Positions 54,303-62,627 of a stretch of DNA of 64,000 nucleotides are shown here, in pieces; positions within the stretch are counted from its first letter, which is position 1, and every line of letters begins with the position of its first letter. The position numbers and the translations under genes are program-made. This DNA comes from Guadua angustifolia (lineage: Eukaryota > Streptophyta > Magnoliopsida > Poales > Poaceae): NCBI GenBank assembly GCA_036346375.1, contig CM070508.1, forward strand, positions 21,582,852 to 21,646,851, in the 5' to 3' direction. The notes below the pieces were generated by a model. It was not told where the DNA came from, ran no database searches, and saw nothing but the letters and a program-made list of their open reading frames with translations.

Positions 54303-56440
54303 CGCCCCCTCGATCTCAACTTTGCTCTCTGATTGAGATCGAGATCAACCTTCAAACCGAGGTCGAGGCAGGCGGCCGTGAAAATGTCTGCAACTTGGTC
54401 TGCTGAGGAAATGAATTGGATCTTGAGCTGTTGTCGTGCAACTCGTTCTCGCACAAAATGAAAATCGATATCAATGTGTTTGGTGCGAGCATGAAACACT
54501 GGATTTGCGGCAAGGTATGTTGCTCCTATGTTATCACACCAGAGCTTCGGCGATTCACACAGGGGAACCTTCAGTTCCTGCAGCAAGGATTCCAGCCATA
54601 TGAGTTCGGCAGCAGCATTGGCCATAGCTTTGTATTCAGCTTCTGTACTTGATCGCGAGACGGTTGGTTGTTTCCTAGAGCTCCATGACACCAGATTCTC
54701 TCCACAGAACACTGCAAATCCTCCAGTTGGTCGCCGATCATCAGGACATCCCACCCAATCAGCATCAGAGAAGGCACTGAGCTCTTGAGACGAAGACCGT
54801 CGAATCTTCAGTCCAACATAGCATGTACCTTTCAAATACCGAAGTATACGCTTGACTGCAGCTAAGTGTACATCCGTTGGACAGTGGAGGAATTGGCATA
54901 CTTTGTTCACTGAGAAGGAGATGTCTGGGCGAGTGAGAGTTAAGTACTGTAATGCTCCCACGGTACTTCTATACTGAGACGCATCATAAGCACTGAGAGC
55001 CTCACCATCCTCCTTTGATAATTTCTCAGTATTAGACATTGGTGTATCAGCTGGTTTGCTCAACTGCATGTTTGTCCTGTGTAGCAAATCTTGAATGTAC
55101 TTCCCTTGTGTGAGGACTATTCCATCTCGATCATGAGATGCTCGCTTGTTTAGTGGGTATCTCACCGTGCCATCAGTGAACAACTTGGGTGTACTGATGC
55201 CATGACTCAGTCTTGTGCGCACTCTGGTAGGAGCAATGGGAGGCAGAGCCATTGATTCGGCCTCAGATTCAGTCCGCAGCATATCTTGTTCGGTGGAAGA
55301 TGACACAGCAGTAGGTGATGATAATTGCTCAACAGGTTGATGAACATTATCACCCGGACCTGTACTATCAGGAGAATCTGCAGGAGCATTATTAGTCGAG
55401 GAAGCAACCGGTGTACTTTCTGATGCATGGTCATTAACTGGTCCTGATTCAAACAAGGGAGATGCAACTGGTGTAGGTGATGAAAGCATGACAGGAGCAG
55501 TAGACACAGGAAGGGTCTTGGACGCTGGAGAATGAGATGAAGACTCAAAAGGAAACACTTTTTCATCAAAAACTACATCCCGTGAAACATAAATACGTCC
55601 TGTAGACATATTTAGGCACTTATATCCCTTGTGTTTACTACTGTATCCCAGAAACACACATTGGCTAGATCTGAACTCGATTTTCCTAGCATTATATGGA
55701 TGCAAATTGGGCCAGCAAGCACAGCCAAAAATTTTCATCAAGGAGTAGTCCACTGGTTTCTTTAGGAGCCGAGTGAAAGGTGTTTGGTTATGAATCACAG
55801 TACTTGGCATTCTGTTTATTAGGTAGCATGCAGCCAAGAAGGCCTCATCCCAAAAACGAAGAGGAACAGAGGACTGGGCAAGAAGTGCGAGTCCTGTCTC
55901 TACTAGGTGACGATGTTTCCTTTCGGCAACACCATTTTGCTGGCTAGTGTAAGGACAGGAAACCCTATGTGAAATGCCAATGGAGTTGAAGTAGGAACAG
56001 AGTTTGATGTATTCGCCACCCCCATCTGTTTGAACAGTCTTGATCTTAGCATTCAACTGTTTCTCAACAAGTTGTTGGAACTGAAGGAATGCATATTCCA
56101 CGTCTGATTTGTGTTTAAGAAGATATAGCCAAGTAAAGCGACTGAAATCATCAATAAAAAGTGCATAATATTTATGACCGTTTACAGATGATATAGTAGG
56201 ACCCCAAACATCAGAGTGGACTAATTCTAGAGGGCTAGTGGAAACTCTAGAAGATGGTTTATACGGCAGTCTATGAGCTTTTGCTTGCTGACATGCATCA
56301 CACACATGTGTGTCTTTATTCAAAGGAAAAAGTTCAAGTGACGCTAATATGGACGACACTATGGCTGATGAAGGATGGCCGAGACGACGATGCCATAGCT
56401 CCGGATCAACTCTTGTGGCCGACGTAAGTGTTCTTGACAA
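54242..56440 (-). CDS. Copia pol: integrase fused to RNase H, RT deleted
   Basis: 732 open codons. Order: integrase zinc-binding region (ELWHRRLGHPSS, CDACQQAKAHRLPY), catalytic core with all three acidic residues (HSDVWGP; VQTDGGGEY; SQQNGVAERKHRHL), integrase C-terminal region (MKIFGCACWPNLHPYNARKI; VFLGYSSKHKGYKC), a Ser/Pro-rich linker, then VRTRLSHGISTPKLF. The text then jumps at about 55133-55145 to RDGIVLTQGKYIQDLL, which belongs after the RT domain, and continues through RNase H (FSDADWVGC; SRSSTEAEYKAMA; LWCDNIGA; ARTKHIDIDFHFVRE). The roughly 300-residue RVT_2 domain with its YVDD box is gone. The ATG at 56440 is not a natural start: the frame continues from gag-protease after a frameshift near 56450. 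Confidence 0.92.
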   Translation of the reverse strand: MSRTLTSATRVDPELWHRRLGHPSSAIVSSILASLELFPLNKDTHVCDACQQAKAHRLPYKPSSRVSTSPLELVHSDVWGPTISSVNGHKYYALFIDDFSRFTWLYLLKHKSDVEYAFLQFQQLVEKQLNAKIKTVQTDGGGEYIKLCSYFNSIGISHRVSCPYTSQQNGVAERKHRHLVETGLALLAQSSVPLRFWDEAFLAACYLINRMPSTVIHNQTPFTRLLKKPVDYSLMKIFGCACWPNLHPYNARKIEFRSSQCVFLGYSSKHKGYKCLNMSTGRIYVSRDVVFDEKVFPFESSSHSPASKTLPVSTAPVMLSSPTPVASPLFESGPVNDHASESTPVASSTNNAPADSPDSTGPGDNVHQPVEQLSSPTAVSSSTEQDMLRTESEAESMALPPIAPTRVRTRLSHGISTPKLFTDGTVRYPLNKRASHDRDGIVLTQGKYIQDLLHRTNMQLSKPADTPMSNTEKLSKEDGEALSAYDASQYRSTVGALQYLTLTRPDISFSVNKVCQFLHCPTDVHLAAVKRILRYLKGTCYVGLKIRRSSSQELSAFSDADWVGCPDDRRPTGGFAVFCGENLVSWSSRKQPTVSRSSTEAEYKAMANAAAELIWLESLLQELKVPLCESPKLWCDNIGATYLAANPVFHARTKHIDIDFHFVRERVARQQLKIQFISSADQVADIFTAACLDLGLKVDLDLNQRAKLRSRGRVKVIVSKPYWLSGRDQNGL

Positions 56441-57843
56441 GGGTGTGGAGGTTGAACTTGTAAGAGGGTAAAGTCCTCCTTACATCGTCCTTGGTGCAGG
56501 ATTCTCTTCGTGATTTGATCCTTGACAAAGAAAGAATTTGGATGAAATTCAACGAAGGCATTGTTATCAGCAGCTAGTTTTCGAACAGACACAAGATGTT
56601 TACGAATATGAGGAACATGCAAGACATTTTTCAGTTTCAAAAGGCTAGATGAACCAGGAAAAGTTGAATGACCAATGCATGAGATAGGCAAACCTGCTCC
56701 GTTAGCGACATGAACTTGCTCAGTACCATTGTATCGGTCTCTTGTTGTCAGCTTGCTGAGGTCGGAGGTAATATGGTCAGTTGCTCCAGAATCCATGTAC
56801 CAGTTGGTGTCCACCTGATATGCTTGTGTGTTGCTCGACTCTGGAGGGTAGTCTTCAGAATAGCGATTCCAACAGTTAAGAGCATTATGTCCTCGCTTTG
56901 AGCAAATCTGACATGTGGGAAGTGGCCGATTCTGTCCTGAGTAGTTGTTGGTGTGATTCTGATACTGTTGCTGACTATTGCCACTGCGTCCCTGATTTGC
57001 TCCACAGCCTCCTCCTCTACGACCACGTCCACCGTAGTTGGTTTTGCCACGCCATCCACTTCCTTGATAATTGTTGTTGTTGCCGCGTGAGATTTGATTT
57101 GCAGACGATGAGAATTGTTGCTGCATTCCGGTGGAAGCATTCTGCTCTAGCAATGCTTCATAACTTGTGAGATATCCATAGAGATCTCCCAGAGATATGG
57201 AATCTGTTCGAACTGAAACAGACGCCACCAAGGCTTCATATCGAGGTCCTAAACCTGCAAGGATATAAGAAACAATGTCTTCTTCACTGAGTGGATTTCC
57301 TGTAGCAGAGAGAGTATCTGCTAGATTTTTGATCTTGTGGAAGTAGTCTATGACAGGCATGTCATTGCGCTTGAAATTTGCGAGTTGGACTCGGACTTGA
57401 ACTATCTTGGCTCTTGATCTGGTTGCGAACATGCGTTCAAGTTCATTCCAGATTGCTGCAGATGTGTTGTGAAACAACACGTTCCCAAGGATATCCTCTG
57501 AGAGGGATGACAGCAGACCACTTACAACAACCTGATCTTGTTGTTGCCAAGTTGTGAAAGCTGGGTTTGGGAGTCTTTGTTCTTCAGTTTCTTCGGTGGT
57601 GGCTGGCACGGTGATGAATCTGGGTGGCGGTGGCTTTGATCCATCAACGAATCCCATGAGATTATAACTCATGAGGCAAGGCATCATCTGTGCCTTCCAC
57701 AAGAGGTAATTTTCCCTCTTGAGCTTGACTGTCACAAGCTGCGCGAACGGAGGAGTCATCGGAGCCAGTGATTGTGGCAGACTTCCGGTATAAGTGGCCA
57801 TCTCGCTGGCCGCCGCAGTTCCGAGCAAAGGGTTTTTCGTCAT
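56359..57843 (-). CDS. Copia gag-protease
   Basis: 494 codons, starting at ATG 57843, adjacent to the PBS. Gag UBN2 domain (LKRENYLLWKAQMMPCLM; WNELERMFATRSRAKIVQVR; DYFHKIKNLADTL; YILAGLGPRYEAL) occupies about residues 30-250. Then follow a Gln/Asn/Gly-rich linker, a CCHC knuckle CQICSKRGHNALNC (about 313), the protease active site WYMDSGATDHIT (about 350) and the pre-integrase region (NVLHVPHIRKHLVSV). The last about 30 residues are out of frame with integrase: an indel near 56450 separates it from the following pol ORF. The knuckle and the DSG triad are intact. Confidence 0.92.
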   Translation of the reverse strand: MTKNPLLGTAAASEMATYTGSLPQSLAPMTPPFAQLVTVKLKRENYLLWKAQMMPCLMSYNLMGFVDGSKPPPPRFITVPATTEETEEQRLPNPAFTTWQQQDQVVVSGLLSSLSEDILGNVLFHNTSAAIWNELERMFATRSRAKIVQVRVQLANFKRNDMPVIDYFHKIKNLADTLSATGNPLSEEDIVSYILAGLGPRYEALVASVSVRTDSISLGDLYGYLTSYEALLEQNASTGMQQQFSSSANQISRGNNNNYQGSGWRGKTNYGGRGRRGGGCGANQGRSGNSQQQYQNHTNNYSGQNRPLPTCQICSKRGHNALNCWNRYSEDYPPESSNTQAYQVDTNWYMDSGATDHITSDLSKLTTRDRYNGTEQVHVANGAGLPISCIGHSTFPGSSSLLKLKNVLHVPHIRKHLVSVRKLAADNNAFVEFHPNSFFVKDQITKRILHQGRCKEDFTLLQVQPPHPCQEHLRRPQELIRSYGIVVSAILHQP

Positions 57844-57856
57844 GGCTCTGATACCA
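57844..57856 (-). other. Primer-binding site (tRNA-iMet) of RT-less Copia
   Basis: Minus strand tggtatcagagcc immediately after the 5' LTR and directly before the gag ATG. Confidence 0.93.
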
Positions 57857-58085
57857 CGTAAAAGAAGAGGCTAAACAGAGTATAGAGATTGGCTTTTGTG
57901 TTTTCTGTATCGCATCAACTAATGCGCGCAAAGACGACTATTTATATTGATTGCTATTGTCGATCCGATCTGATTGTTACAAACCGATAGTTATATTTAC
58001 AAACTAACTCGAATACAGATCTTATCACAATCCGTTTTGATCTCTGCCTGATAACCAATATGGTTTGGATACGATTACTTTAACA
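57857..58085 (-). repeat. 5' LTR of RT-less Copia
   Basis: 229 bp. It differs from the 3' LTR in short clusters (57925-57935, 57964-57985, 58010-58020), suggesting modest age. Confidence 0.92.
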
Positions 58086-58169
58086 GTAGAGTCCTTTGTC
58101 ATTTTGAGCTCCCAATACAGCCATTGAACATTTTACCTTTGAATATTACGCGAACGTAACCAATCGAGC

Positions 58170-58447
58170 CGAGCCGCGTGAAAAACGTGACGTGGCATGA
58201 TCCAGAGGCCGGAAAAACTCCAATCTCTAGTATAGGTATGATATGACATCGTAGGTAAGCAAAGGAATCCTTAGCAGTAGAACATTTTCAGTGCACCTCC
58301 AGCTTTTTCCTAAGGAAAAATTTATTGTAGTCCAGACTTCTCTCTCGATGTTGCCAGGTTGATAAGGATCACCGTGGAAAAACCCAGCATGTGACAACAT
58401 AGTCCAGATCAAAAGCAGGCCACTTTGGATTATGGCCATAATGACCC
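58170..58447 (-). pseudogene. Host-gene-like fragment, part 1 (dienelactone-hydrolase-like)
   Basis: On the minus strand 58400-58350 encodes LSHAGFFHGDPYQPGNIERE. This echoes FLHGDPYQPDNPNNPG of the gene remnant at 62.2-62.3 kb, so it is probably a diverged partial duplicate. The frame is continuous with 60798-60900 if the intervening LINE is ignored. No catalytic residues are present. Confidence 0.4.
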
Positions 58448-58464
58448 TGGACGTATCACAGATT
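58448..58464. repeat. Left target-site duplication of LINE (17 bp)
   Basis: tggacgtatcacagatt, repeated exactly at 60781-60797. It is followed by a T-run, the complement of a short poly(A) tail. Confidence 0.92.
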
Positions 58465-60780
58465 TTTTTCTCGAAAGAGCAGCAAGAGAGTTGCTGCAAA
58501 CTTTATTAGAAGGAAAAAACGAAAACAAAGACAGATTGGCCAGTTTTTTAAGGAAAAAACCGGACCCAAAAAAACCTTACAATATTGCTTACCATATTCT
58601 ACCCCACATTCCACTACTCACCTATGTAAACTCCACCCATACCATCAAGAAAAAATCCGCAAGGAAAACCCCTAATATCTAATCCGTATCTAGTCCAGAT
58701 GCGGTATGTCGACCAAGCAAAACCATGGTTTAAAACCATGTCTTTGATCGATGTGGCCACTTGTTACGATGTTGAAGTTATTCCCTGAAAGATACGTCTG
58801 CTTTCTTTCAAGCCAAATGTTCCACAGTAGATGATGAGACCATCCAACTCCGCCTTCTAGCTCTTTCATATTGACCTCTTAGTCTTCGCCACCATTTATA
58901 CACCGAACCGCTAGACTAAGGTTCCGCCAACGATCGATGTTGCCCCCAGTAGAAGAATGTCCCAAACATCGGGCTAAGGGCAATCTTTGCACGATGAGTT
59001 AGTGTTTAGGAGATGCATTACAAAGATGCGCAGTTTGCATTACATGGCCATCCTTTTTTGCAAATTATCTGCCGTTAAAATCTTGTTGTGAAGTAAAGTC
59101 CAAAAAGCGGCATTTAGGTTCTGCTTTGCTTTCCAAACGGGACTGATTTTCATTCTACAATAAACCGTGTCGAATTGTATTAGATATGCCGTCCTTGTTG
59201 AATATTGGCCATCCGAGTCCAGCGCCATCTTATTTGATCATCCATCTCTACATTGCTCTCGATTCGTCGAATAGCTTCATCTGAGTGACAAACTCACGGA
59301 TTGCATTAGGAGAGTTCACGGTGTACGTAAACGAACCCAAAGAATTGTCCCTCATTGCTTGATGGATGAGATTTTTTTCTTCTTCTTTGTTTGGAAAAGG
59401 TTCGCGCCATATTTTTCGGGCTTTCCCATCCACCCAACTTGATCTCCAAAAGTCGCTAGCTTCCCATTTCCCACCGTGACAACCGTGGATGCATTAAAAG
59501 GGCCACATCCGTTGCATCGCAGGCGTGTCAAGTCCCGTCCACGCCCTTTCATTGTTCTTCCACTTGTACCAGAGCCATCGAAGTCTTAAAGCACGAGCAA
59601 ATCGTTCAGATCCAGATCCCCAACCCCCTTTGGCTTTTGGCGAGACAGTTCTTGGCCAATTGATCAAACATTTTCTCCACTACAATTTTCGTGTTCTTTC
59701 CCACTCCACGTAAAACTTCGCCTAAGTTTATCAATGCTTCAATGAACCACTTTTATACCAGTAAAGACCGTCGGTGATATATTGGTTGTGAAGTTAATAC
59801 CGACTTTACAAGGGTTTTCTACCGCCTTGGAAAGCAATTTTCCTTTCCACCCGCCACTGTTGCCAATTTTATCAATCAATGGCTGAATTTCAATTCTTCT
59901 TAATTGCCTAATTTGTAAAGGAAGGCCGAGATATCTTCCTGGGAAGTGTGCGAGTTTCCCAGGGAAGATGTTCAACAGATCTTGCAGAAGACTATCTTGG
60001 CATCTGATTGGATAAATTTCTGTTTTGGAAATGTTGATTTTTAACCCCGAGCATCTCCCAAAAACATCCAATATTCGGCCGAGAGCCGCTAGCTCCGTCG
60101 CCTCAGCGTTTAAAAATATACCAGCGTCATCTGCATAAAGTGAACATCGAAGTTTTGCCGTTGCGGCTAGACAGGTTTTAGGATGCCTCGGTTCTCTGCT
60201 GCACGAAGCAATTTCTGTAGTGGGTCTATTGCTAGGATGAACAGAAGGGGGGATAACGGATCCCCCTGTCTTACCCCCCGCGCGTGCCGTATCGTCGCTG
60301 TCGGACGTCCATTAATTAAAATCTTTGAAGAGGATGTCCTTAGAATTGCGGCCACCCATTCCCTCCATTTAAGACCAAAACCTAAGGCCTGAAGCACCTC
60401 AAGAAGATACGTCCAGTTGAGAGAATCGAAGGCTTTGGAAATGTCTAACTTAATGAAAAGCGCAGGTGTCTTGTCTTGGTGAAGCTGGCGAATTACTCTT
60501 TGAACGTATAAGAAATTATCATGGATACATCTCTTCTTAATGAAAGCGTTCTGTGAGACGGAAACCATCTCATCCAGTTTGGGTGCAAGCCTGTTTGCCA
60601 TTATCTTGGTGACAATCTTCATAAAACTATTTATAAGGCTGATTGGCCTGAATTGTTCCAATCTATCCGCATTGCCTATCTTCGGGAGCAGGACGATGTT
60701 TGCTTCATTTAATTTGTGCAGCTTTTCATGGCGAAGATCGAAGAATGCTCTTATTGCTTCCACCAGATCGTTTTTGATTA
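58465..60780 (-). mobile_element. 5'-truncated L1-type LINE
   Basis: A 2316-bp minus-strand insertion with a perfect 17-bp duplication and a short T-run at the 3' end. It begins inside the RT domain, so the endonuclease and first ORF are missing: a typical incomplete target-primed insertion. Confidence 0.92.
58690..60780 (-). pseudogene. LINE reverse transcriptase and C-terminal region
   Basis: RT from the first bases: IVLLPKIGNADRLEQFRPIS, IKLDISKAFDSLNW, GVRQGDPLSPLLFILAIDPL, then after a frame break the SLYADDAGIFLNAEATELAA active site (about 60085-60140), LKINISKTEIYPI and FPGRYLGLPLQIRQLR. Further 3' come the zf-RVT-like C-terminus, RALRLRWLWYKWKN-like in shifted frame (about 59560), KCRFLDFTSQQDF / WTLLHNKILTADNLQKRMA (59040-59110), and a terminal NIWLERK. 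Multiple frameshifts; inactive. Confidence 0.9.
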
Positions 60781-60797
60781 TGGACGTATCACAGATT

Positions 60798-60935
60798 AGT
60801 CTTATTTTCGTGTTCGTCCATTGTGAAGACGGAGTTCCAATTTCCGAGCTTAGCATTGATGTAGATGAGTTTATTACTTTTCCGGTTTCAGGATATGCCA
60901 ATGTGATTCAAGTGAATTTGCCGTAATTTTCCAAG
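60798..60935 (-). pseudogene. Host-gene-like fragment, part 2
   Basis: The upstream side of the locus split by the LINE. The minus strand reads YPETGKVINSSTSMLSSEIG then SSQWTNTKIRLICDTS, continuing in frame into 58447 and below once the LINE and one duplication copy are discounted. I cannot name this segment. Confidence 0.3.
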
Positions 60936-60937
60936 CA
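60910..60937. repeat. Short palindrome
   Basis: ttttccaagcaattg paired with cattgctggaaaa, a near-perfect hairpin of about 28 bp. Confidence 0.7.
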
Positions 60938-60999
60938 ATTGCATTGCTGGAAAATGTAGCTTATCGTGCCAAATATCCTACAATCAATTTACATATCTA

Positions 61000-61271
61000 C
61001 TGTGCCGATCACTAATGTACAGAAAAAGTCCATTTGTTGGAGACAAACTTGAATCAATGTCACACACATGTTCAGAAATATTACAAAGTACCATATGCAG
61101 GTAGACAGGCACAATCGAACGAGCACACAATACAAGCACAAGATGAAGTTTTCACAATGACATCTACTCAACTGAAGATGCAGGTCCTAAATGGCAGCTA
61201 AACATAAACACCGTATGGTTGTGCATTTGCAAGGCCTCATCACATGCAGTGCTGCTTGTTCACACTTCACT
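61000..61271 (-). other. Probable 3' UTR of the dienelactone-hydrolase-like gene
   Basis: Directly downstream of the stop codon on the minus strand; AT-moderate, with no coding frame. It has the look of a UTR but no clear poly(A) signal. Confidence 0.4.
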
Positions 61272-61407
61272 TCAGGTATTTATTAAACCAGTCAGACATG
61301 TCTTGCAGAGCTTCCTCCGCGCTCTTGACTGCATCTGCATCATCGTCACTGTATCTCACAGCCCATCCATGCGCTACCCCAGGGAAAATCTTGACAAGGT
61401 GAGCAAT

Positions 61408-62206
61408 CTGTAGTGCAAAAGAAAAACATCGCCGAAGGAAAGGCTCAGTTAAAGATTTTAATAAGCATTCGAAATTCTCACATGGTGATCCAAATACGCA
61501 CTTGATTTAAATTGTGGTGCCAAATGCATGTGCTAAATCAAGAAAGGGTAAAAAATAGAAAAGCAGATGAGCCCTATCAATTTTAATGCCTAATATCACA
61601 GGTAAAACAGTAAAATAATCAATTCAGACATGTTCTATTTGCATATACTTTCAGGTCTGTTCCATTGAGTGTTAATACCATTAAAGAAACACTAAAATCA
61701 TGTACTTAGAATCCTTGATCGCTGGTAAATGATCAAAATATATAATATCAAGCCCCACAATTTTGTACTTGCTTAAAAAGCAGAGTATTCAAATCAATGT
61801 TGAGTACTGCTTCCAGAAAAAAAAAATTGCTCCAAAACGGATAGTACATTCTGGAGTAGGTGGCGGCCGCTTGTGCCGCGCGGGGGGGGGGGGGTTGATT
61901 GTCATAGTGGTAAGAAGTCAGAAGAGCATAAATGTCAAACCACTGGAAACTTAGGTAGTCATCTCATGTAGATATCTGAAAAATGCTCATTCAAGCTCAC
62001 AACATTCTTGTGGTGTGGACCATAAAGTTTTTCTGTGATTTCTACAAAGTTGATTGATTCATTGTCTCCAACAAATAACTTAGGGTAGGAACTTTGTGAC
62101 ATAGACGTGGGAAACATTTCCATGCAGATAATATCAATAACAAGTAGAAACAAGGTGTAATGAAATTATACACAAAAAAGAACTGTATAAATTGAGGAGA
62201 ACAAAC
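61408..62206 (-). other. Intron-like interval with lost exon(s)
   Basis: AT-rich intronic sequence. No coding match to the missing middle of the protein. It includes a 13-G run (61882-61894) next to a GC-rich ggcggccgcttgtgccgcgc. Confidence 0.5.
61882..61894 (+). repeat. Homopolymer G13
   Basis: Thirteen consecutive G after gccgcgc; potential slippage or G-quadruplex-prone site. Confidence 0.9.
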
Positions 62207-62339
62207 CGGATTATGTGACTGTAACCACATTCCAGGATTGTTGGGATTGTCAGGCTGGTATGGATCACCATGCAGGAAATCTGGTGCCACGACAAAGTAA
62301 CCGGACAAAGCAACTTTGTCGGCTATCTTCCTTCATAAT

Positions 62340-62627
62340 ATAAATATTTAGCATTAGTGTCAATCGTGACTGAAGGTTAGCCCTAGCAATTAACAAATGT
62401 GCTTCAAACAGAGCATAAAGCACAGCTTAATTCCAGGGCCAATCTGATTTTGCAACCAAGCGCTTAACAAACTCAGCATCTCTTTATGACATCCAAAATT
62501 CTACTTAGTCTGTACTCACCCCGACAACAGATTACCACTACAGTAATAAACGAAATTACTATTCACCGACACTAATACAAACTCGGCCATTGGATTTCTT
62601 TCTATTTAATCTCCACCATCCGTAACA
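62340..62627 (-). repeat. 3' LTR of a Gypsy element (outer end not resolved)
   Basis: Minus strand tgttacggatggtgg at 62627, immediately after a PPT (gagcggggggtag, 62628-62640). The outer end lies somewhere between 62340 and about 62515; no duplication can be called because the other LTR is outside the window. Confidence 0.6.

Larger units (their letters stand above)
54075..58085 (-). mobile_element. Copia element lacking reverse transcriptase (Ale-like)
   Basis: LTRs of 228 and 229 bp, tRNA-iMet PBS, PPT and perfect 5-bp duplications gtaga (54070-54074; 58086-58090) define a complete 4011-bp minus-strand insertion. Gag-protease and integrase are well conserved, and RNase H is present, but the RT domain between integrase and RNase H is absent without loss of frame. 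Short LTRs and the gag type fit the Ale/Retrofit lineage. It is non-autonomous for cDNA synthesis yet retains nearly all else. Confidence 0.92.
61272..62330 (-). pseudogene. Dienelactone hydrolase family gene, exons missing
   Basis: Two exons are clear. Exon 62207-62330 (acceptor ...atgaag, donor gtttgt) reads KIADKVALSGYFVVAPDFLH then GDPYQPDNPNNPG. The last exon 61272-61407 (acceptor ...ctacag) reads IAHLVKIFPGVAHGWAVRYS, then KSAEEALQDMSDWFNKYLK and stop. In plants this family (called endo-1,3;1,4-beta-D-glucanase-like or carboxymethylenebutenolidase-like) is a cytosolic alpha/beta hydrolase. The His of FPGVAHGW is retained. The middle exon(s) with the nucleophile Cys (GYCWG) are not found in the 800 bp between, and 5' exons are replaced by a Gypsy element. 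The remaining exons have intact frames and splice sites, so loss seems recent. Confidence 0.8.

Noticed and set aside
56359..56440. Programmed frameshift between gag-protease and integrase
   Set aside because: The overlap falls between the pre-integrase region and integrase, where Copia elements have one continuous frame; an indel is the simpler explanation.
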